Positions 59,488-64,000 of a stretch of DNA of 64,000 bases are shown here, piece after piece. A model generated the notes under the pieces. It was not told the DNA's origin and searched no databases. It worked only from the letters and a program-made list of their open reading frames with translations. Origin of the DNA: CALLVY01 sp937899855 (GTDB lineage: Bacteria > Bacteroidota > Bacteroidia > Chitinophagales > Saprospiraceae). Where the stretch lies: NCBI GenBank assembly GCA_039820405.1, contig JBCBQC010000001.1:248001-312000 (forward strand), written 5' to 3'. Positions within the stretch are counted from its first letter, which is position 1, and the number at the start of each line of letters is the position of its first letter. The position numbers and the translations under genes are program-made.

Positions 59488-60862
59488 AAGGTAAGATCCA
59501 GGATTTGGGCCGCCACCCTTCCCGCGCCTCCAACAAGTTGAACTGGGGATCGATGAGTAGTCGACTGGGTCGGCTGTTCAGGGTAACGTATACCTCGGCC
59601 CGTACCGATTCGATGGGACGTGCCTCCGTCCCGTAATGCCGGGCCAAATGGTGGGCAAATTGTAAAACCATGTCGGGCTGCATCGCCATCTGCTTTTCCT
59701 GATGTGGACTGAGAAAGGTACGGTTGATCACTATTTTCTCACGCTCCGATGCCGCCTCGCGGAGGTAGAAGGTCGCCGTCGCCGACTTTTCCATCAACAT
59801 GACCCGCCAGCTGAACCGGTAGCCCTCTTCCGTCCAAAACAGATTGCCGGGATAGGCCAGGTAGCGCCAAGGAAAGAGGAGTTGAAAGACAAAGAAGAAC
59901 ATCAGGAGAGACAGCAAGGGGCGCCGCCGCGAAATGGGAAGCCGGTACGGGATCACCGCGACCTGATCCAGCCGGGCGAGGTGCCAGGGGTCGAACCAAC
60001 GGGCCAGTCTTCGCAACAGTTGACGGTGCCAGGGTGGCGAGAAAAAGATCGTCACCACGCCAATCATAACCAGGGGAAAAACGCCAATCTGGAAGAGGAG
60101 GCCGGTGAGGAGGTGAAAGACGACGACAGCCAGGTAAGCCAGGATGCGGGTGGGGCGGTAGAGCAAAAAGAAGACAATGGTGGTATCGAATAGCATACCG
60201 GCCCAGGAGAAGAGGTAGGGCGTCCAATCCCAGGCAAAGAGGGGGCCAAGCAGGGGCAGCCCGTCCTTGGCCGGTAGCCAGATTTTGAGCGGTAGGGCGT
60301 AGAGCAACCAATCCGCATTGATCTTAGCGAGCCCCGCGTAGCAGTAGACGATGGCGATCAAGAGCTTAAAGGCATTGATCGTCCAGGCGGGTACGTGATT
60401 GGCGTAGGTCCGCCGTCCCCAACGAACGTCGAGCGACAGGGCGCGATTGGCGGGGACGAAAAGGGCCAAAAAGCAAACCAGACTGACAAAGTAATAGTGG
60501 TTGAGGTAAAAGCTGAGGTCGATGAGTTCGAGGTAGGTAAAACTGGTAAACACCAACAGGGCCGACCAGCGATAACGGTAGCCCAGGGTAAAACCCAGCG
60601 CTCCCAAGAGGAGCAAACCGTGAATGAGGTAGAGCCAGGGACCACCGAGAATGGGCAACCAGTCAAATCCGTAGTAACGAAAGTGGAAAGTCGGCTCGAC
60701 GTAGTGCGGTTCTATCCAGCCCAAGACGAGAAAGCGAGTGGTGCTGAATAGCAGCAGACTACCGAAGAGGATTCTAAAAGTGACGAGTGGGTAAATGAGA
60801 ATCGGGTCCGTCACCAATCGTTCCCAGTAAGAAGGCGTGGCCGCTGATCGATCAATCGCCAT
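59456..60862 (-). CDS. HTTM-domain protein, vitamin K-dependent gamma-carboxylase-like
   Basis: A 468-residue membrane protein. The first 330 residues form the HTTM domain of several TM helices, from PLVTFRILFGSLLLFSTTRF to LLMFFFVFQLLFPWRYLAYPG. NHYYF near residue 119 corresponds to the conserved His region. YAGLAKINADWL near residue 175 aligns with AGVKKLDADW of human GGCX, keeping the equivalent of catalytic Lys218. The C-terminal 140 residues (FWTEEGYRFSWRVMLMEKSA onward) are soluble and beta-rich, as in GGCX-type proteins. Known members carboxylate Glu using reduced vitamin K; menaquinol would serve here. It starts inside the imelysin gene (11-base overlap), which suggests a functional link. 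Activity is inferred. Confidence 0.82.
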   Translation of the reverse strand: MAIDRSAATPSYWERLVTDPILIYPLVTFRILFGSLLLFSTTRFLVLGWIEPHYVEPTFHFRYYGFDWLPILGGPWLYLIHGLLLLGALGFTLGYRYRWSALLVFTSFTYLELIDLSFYLNHYYFVSLVCFLALFVPANRALSLDVRWGRRTYANHVPAWTINAFKLLIAIVYCYAGLAKINADWLLYALPLKIWLPAKDGLPLLGPLFAWDWTPYLFSWAGMLFDTTIVFFLLYRPTRILAYLAVVVFHLLTGLLFQIGVFPLVMIGVVTIFFSPPWHRQLLRRLARWFDPWHLARLDQVAVIPYRLPISRRRPLLSLLMFFFVFQLLFPWRYLAYPGNLFWTEEGYRFSWRVMLMEKSATATFYLREAASEREKIVINRTFLSPHQEKQMAMQPDMVLQFAHHLARHYGTEARPIESVRAEVYVTLNSRPSRLLIDPQFNLLEAREGWRPKSWILPFNPPASQSAR

Positions 60863-61970
60863 CCGAGGTGCTGAAGGTAACCGCCAGACCCAGGAGGCTA
60901 CTCAGGTCGGTCTTAAAAAAACGGGACAGTTCCTGAATTTGCAGGTGGAGGGTCGCCAATTTGGGGTCTTCCGCTGTGATCAGATCCTGGAGGCTACGAT
61001 CCGGTGGCAAGTTCGCAAAGGCGCTATACACCGCTTGGATCTGGGTTTCGGTGGCGGCGACCAGATCGCTGCCGCCCTCGACGGAGCGGAGGTAATCGTC
61101 CCAACCCAATTGGGCCTGCTCCTCACCGGGCTGACCGTACCACAGGGCGACGACCGCGTCGAAATGATGGCGTAAAAATGCGACGGATTGCTTGCTGTAA
61201 AAAGCTTCTACCAGCTCCGGTTTGACCCCGTATTGCCCCGCAACGATTCCCATTGGAGCGGCCAGTTTTAGGTCTTTGATGGTCTCAAAGCTACGGGCCC
61301 ATTCGTTGAACAATTGAGTGGTGGCACTACTGACATCGGTGCCCTTGCTTTGAATAAATTCCGTAGCGTAGGCCCCATTCCAGTCGTCGCTGACGCGCTG
61401 AATGCGCTTTTTTACCACCCCGAAGGCACCTTCCAGATAGGCCAGTCGATTCTGATCAAAACTGGCTAGCGTGTTGGCCTCATCGCCATTGCGGAAGAGC
61501 AAGTACTCGATGGCCAGCAGGCCACGAGCCTGGCGTTCCGAATCTTCAAAGTCAAATTCCCCCGAAGTCACCCGCGCTTCGATGGTGGCGACGTCGACGG
61601 GAAAAACCCCCAATTCATCGGTGAGGGTTCGTACCAGGCCACTTTTTCCTCCCGGGCCAAAGTTGAAGCCATTGACCCGTAACCAGGCCCGATAAACTGC
61701 GGTCCAGTCCTTTTGTAGGGCTCGCAAGTTATCGGAATTGGTGCTGGCTTGGAAGGCTTGAAGGCGGTCTTCCATCTCGTCGAGCTTGGTGAGTAGAGTT
61801 GCAAAGGACGGCGCGATCAGGTCCTGGGCGTAGTGCGTCAAAAATTCGGTACGGTCAAATTCGGTCGGGGGAGTCTCGCCACTTTTGACCGTCGTATCGC
61901 TGTTGCAGGCCGTGGTGGAAAAGAGCAGCCCCAGAAGGGCCAAGCCGGGAAGGGAGGACAATAACTTCAT
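60852..61970 (-). CDS. Imelysin family lipoprotein with altered GxHxxE motif
   Basis: A 372-residue lipoprotein (signal ending LFSTTAC, Cys about 22) of the imelysin/M75 family. ALQKDWTAVYRAWLRVNGFNFGP (about 84-106) is the first helical repeat. The family's GxHxxE motif corresponds to RGLLAIEYLLF near residue 150, where His is replaced by Leu while Gly and Glu remain. FLRHHFDAVVALWYG (about 265) and the helical C-terminus follow. Imelysins are periplasmic or outer-membrane proteins induced by iron limitation; protease activity is disputed. It follows the DUF1111 gene by 3 bases and overlaps the HTTM gene by 11, so it is central to this operon. Confidence 0.88.
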   Translation of the reverse strand: MKLLSSLPGLALLGLLFSTTACNSDTTVKSGETPPTEFDRTEFLTHYAQDLIAPSFATLLTKLDEMEDRLQAFQASTNSDNLRALQKDWTAVYRAWLRVNGFNFGPGGKSGLVRTLTDELGVFPVDVATIEARVTSGEFDFEDSERQARGLLAIEYLLFRNGDEANTLASFDQNRLAYLEGAFGVVKKRIQRVSDDWNGAYATEFIQSKGTDVSSATTQLFNEWARSFETIKDLKLAAPMGIVAGQYGVKPELVEAFYSKQSVAFLRHHFDAVVALWYGQPGEEQAQLGWDDYLRSVEGGSDLVAATETQIQAVYSAFANLPPDRSLQDLITAEDPKLATLHLQIQELSRFFKTDLSSLLGLAVTFSTSDGD

Positions 61971-61973
61971 GGT

Positions 61974-63389
61974 TTAGATGCTTTCCAGGAAAAAGAGCAG
62001 GGCTTCTCTTTCCGCTTTGGTGAGGGTTTTGAATGATTCGCGCGAGGCTTCGGCTTCGCCGCCGTGCCAGAGGATGGCTTCTTCCAGGTTGCGAGCGCGA
62101 CCATCGTGTAGGAATCGCGTGTGATCGTTGACCACCCGGATCAGCCCGATTCCCCAGAGCGGAGGAGTCCGCCATTCGCGGCCGGTGGCTAGAAAATCCG
62201 GTCGTCCATCACTGAGATCCTCGCCCATATCGTGGAGGAGCAGATCGGTGTAGGGGAAAATTTCTTGTCCATCGAGGCTGGCCAGTTCGCTACCCGTGCC
62301 GGTGGTAAAGGAGGGCACGTGACAGCCGTTGCACTGGAGTTGGGCAAATAGGGCTTTGCCTTCGGCGAATTGAGGATCGGCGGTATTGCGTTTGGCGGGA
62401 ACGGCCAGGGCTTTGACGTAGAGGGTGATGCGGTCGAGCTGCTGATCGCTCACCTCGGGTTGGCCACCATTGGGAATTCCGGGGTGCCGTCGGTCCTGTT
62501 GGGGACTGAACTCATCCTTGGGAAAAAGGTTTGAGGTCAAGCCCATGTCGCCATTGAAGGCACCGGCGTTTTGTTGGCGGACGGTGGGTTCGTTGGCCTT
62601 CCAACCAAAGCGGCCCATGGTCACTTGCTGCTCGACGATGTTCCAGACCCGATTGGCCCGACCGGAAATGCCATCACCATCGCGATCGTCGGGATCGGCG
62701 TGCTGGAGGAGATCCGCTTCGGAAATGCTTTCCAGTAGCCCCAGGCCAGCAACGTGCGGAGCGACGCGGGGGGACAGCATAAGGGCTTCATCAAGAGGCC
62801 CGTAGGCCAGGTCGGTGAGTTCGTAGATGGGTTTTTGTAGGGTGTAGGGAGTACCATCGGCGTATTGCCCCGCAATGCTTTGGTAGGTGGTACGGACTTG
62901 AGCCTCGGGAGTCGCCTGGGGAATGGATTGATCTTGGATTTGACCGCCGTAGACGGGGTGCTTGCGCGGGGCACCGTGGAGACCAATCCCGGGGATGCTC
63001 AGACGCCAGAGGATGCCGAGGCGCCCCTTTTTGAGTACATCGAAGGGCGCAGCGCGGCCATCCTTGAAGTGACAACTGCCGCAAGAATTCGCATTGAATA
63101 GCGGACCGACCCCATCGAGGGACTCGACCGAAGCCGGAGCGACGACCCAATTGGTACGAAAGAGGTTGTTGCCCGAGGCGAAAAACCGCGATTCTTCCCG
63201 ACTCAGGCCATCTCCTTGACCTCCGAAGGCATTTTCACCAAAATCAAAACTGGTAAAGTTTTCCCCCCCACTGTAGCGATTTTCCTCCTCCACACCCGAC
63301 TGCGGTAGACGGGTACCCTCCTCCTGGTAGGCAAAGCAGGCCACCAGCAGCAAGACAAACAACAGGAAGAAATAAGCATTGCGGCTCAT
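61974..63389 (-). CDS. Di-heme oxidoreductase (DUF1111) lipoprotein
   Basis: A 471-residue protein with an N-terminal hydrophobic segment ending LLLVACFAYQ (probable lipobox Cys about 18). Two c-type heme sites are present: NANSCGSCHFKDGRAAPF near residue 96 and LQCNGCHVPSF near residue 345. Other family marks are GIGLHGAPRKHPVYGGQ, LMLSPRVAPHVAGLGLLESI, DRDGDGISGRANRVW and TPPLWGIGLIRVVNDHTRFLHDGRARNLEEAILWHGGEA. The family resembles MauG/CcpA di-heme peroxidases, though its substrate is unknown. It is encoded with imelysins in many bacteria. The ATG at 63389 starts the signal. It is the first gene after the terminator and is followed by the imelysin gene at 3 bases. Confidence 0.9.
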   Translation of the reverse strand: MSRNAYFFLLFVLLLVACFAYQEEGTRLPQSGVEEENRYSGGENFTSFDFGENAFGGQGDGLSREESRFFASGNNLFRTNWVVAPASVESLDGVGPLFNANSCGSCHFKDGRAAPFDVLKKGRLGILWRLSIPGIGLHGAPRKHPVYGGQIQDQSIPQATPEAQVRTTYQSIAGQYADGTPYTLQKPIYELTDLAYGPLDEALMLSPRVAPHVAGLGLLESISEADLLQHADPDDRDGDGISGRANRVWNIVEQQVTMGRFGWKANEPTVRQQNAGAFNGDMGLTSNLFPKDEFSPQQDRRHPGIPNGGQPEVSDQQLDRITLYVKALAVPAKRNTADPQFAEGKALFAQLQCNGCHVPSFTTGTGSELASLDGQEIFPYTDLLLHDMGEDLSDGRPDFLATGREWRTPPLWGIGLIRVVNDHTRFLHDGRARNLEEAILWHGGEAEASRESFKTLTKAEREALLFFLESI

Positions 63390-63415
63390 CAAATCGCTTT
63401 TTATAAACTTACAAA

Positions 63416-63440
63416 AATGCTGTGCCAATGGCACAGCATT
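63416..63440 (-). terminator. Intrinsic terminator between imelysin and DUF1111 genes
   Basis: AATGCTGTGCC (63416-63426) pairs perfectly with GGCACAGCATT (63430-63440) around a 3-base loop. On the minus strand five T follow directly. It suggests partial termination after the first imelysin gene. Confidence 0.75.
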
Positions 63441-63482
63441 CCAGGGGATTCCCCCCAATACCAAACTATTTTGACAGCAGTT

Positions 63483-64000
63483 TTACTGAGCGCCCAAATC
63501 TACGGCCACATCAGCGAAAGCATCACTGAGGTCTTCCAATGCCGTAACCGCCTCCAGGACGACCTCCGAGTTGTTGAGGATCGCTTGGTCAAAGGGACTG
63601 GGAATGGTATTGATTTTGGAGCGAGCCGTGGCAATGGCCGCATCCACGGCTTTTGCCTTGGGGGCGTTTAGCGCAGCGGCAATATCGCGGTAACTCTGGC
63701 CGCTCACCACCGTACCGTTGGTCCGGGAATAGCTACCGGTGTAAACATTTACCAGCCCCTGAAAATTTTGCTGGATATCGGCAATCGTGTTGTCCGCAAA
63801 GCAAGAGTGTTCGTTTTCCTGATCCTTAGAATCGACGGCTACAAACATCCGTTCCCCCGAGAGTTCCCCCTTGCTCAGCTTCGACAGCGCACCAAAGATG
63901 TTGTTGATGAGATCCGCATTGGGCCGTCCCAAAAAACTAGTACGGTAGGCCCCATCAGCCTTCCACTCCTCCTTTACCTCACCCAGGTGATCCACCAGTA
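63483..64000 (-). CDS. Imelysin family protein, C-terminal part (5' end beyond window)
   Basis: At least 172 residues, open to the right edge. The segment LSKGELSGERMFVAVDSKDQENEHSCFADNTIADIQQNFQGLVNVYTGSY matches the C-terminal half of imelysins of the IrpA type, where the GERM..VA.D...QE.EHSCFSDNTH tract is conserved. The remaining 80 residues are helical (ALNAPKAKAVDAAIATARSKI, VVLEAVTALEDLSDAFADVAVDLGAQ). It is the second imelysin of this cluster and the more canonical one. Its signal peptide, and possibly upstream partners such as a TonB receptor, lie outside the window. A terminator follows it. Confidence 0.85.
   Translation of the reverse strand, partial: LVDHLGEVKEEWKADGAYRTSFLGRPNADLINNIFGALSKLSKGELSGERMFVAVDSKDQENEHSCFADNTIADIQQNFQGLVNVYTGSYSRTNGTVVSGQSYRDIAAALNAPKAKAVDAAIATARSKINTIPSPFDQAILNNSEVVLEAVTALEDLSDAFADVAVDLGAQ

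Overview
The window looks like a chromosomal segment from a member of the Bacteroidota, most likely of the Saprospiria (Lewinella-like) group. Four secreted proteins end in type IX secretion (T9SS) C-terminal domains, two of type A and two of the gliding-motility type B. There is a TonB-dependent receptor with a carboxypeptidase-like N-terminal domain, two tandem DUF6089 proteins and LolD-type lipoprotein export. About a dozen gene-upstream matches to the Bacteroidota -7 element TAnnTTTG are present. The genus is inferred from protein style only. I see no rRNA, tRNA, CRISPR array, prophage or intact insertion sequence.

Layout. 1-2.4 kb: two glycosyltransferases (the first cut by the left edge) and a cupin. 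2.5-7.6 kb: LolD, a DUF389 membrane protein, a DASH-type cryptochrome/photolyase, ArfB and a low-molecular-weight phosphatase-like protein. 7.9-13.3 kb: lipoprotein, SCO1 and cytochrome c genes, followed by two T9SS cargo genes. 13.3-15.7 kb: an LpxH-like phosphatase, a 640-base intergenic region with a candidate small RNA, and an acidic YD-repeat-like protein. 15.7-21.9 kb: a TonB receptor, an anti-sigma/beta-barrel fusion with its ECF sigma factor, another outer-membrane barrel and a degenerate metallopeptidase-like lipoprotein. 21.9-25.6 kb: Sua5/YrdC, a MoxR/ChlI-like AAA ATPase, a lipoprotein and an unknown gene. 25.7-34.6 kb: one 2969-residue T9SS adhesin-like protein. 35-39.5 kb: a 1512-residue exported protein of unknown function. 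39.5-46.8 kb: prmA-folD, a small exported protein, a glycosyltransferase and recQ, and two DUF6089 proteins. 47-54.9 kb: a subtilase, DUF721-recF, pdhA, a TPR protein, ribH, an MBL hydrolase, a B3/4 protein and a YggS-like protein. 55-59.5 kb: an FG-GAP repeat T9SS protein and an NhaC-family antiporter with an extra exported N-terminal domain. 59.5-64 kb: a same-strand cluster of imelysin, di-heme oxidoreductase (DUF1111), imelysin lipoprotein and an HTTM/vitamin K-dependent gamma-carboxylase-like membrane protein.

The two most interesting systems are as follows. (1) The sigma factor overlaps by 4 bases a protein with a cytoplasmic helix, one inner-membrane helix, a long Pro/Ser-rich linker and a C-terminal outer-membrane barrel. 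This is the architecture of a dual membrane-spanning anti-sigma factor. (2) The gamma-carboxylase-like gene overlaps an imelysin gene in a heme/imelysin operon. It keeps the lysine equivalent to the catalytic lysine of human GGCX. This suggests quinone-dependent carboxylation of an exported metal-handling protein. Secondary points are a candidate roughly 240-nt RNA with its own promoter and terminator, a T9SS gene with no ATG/GTG/TTG ahead of its signal peptide, and several non-ATG starts in housekeeping genes.
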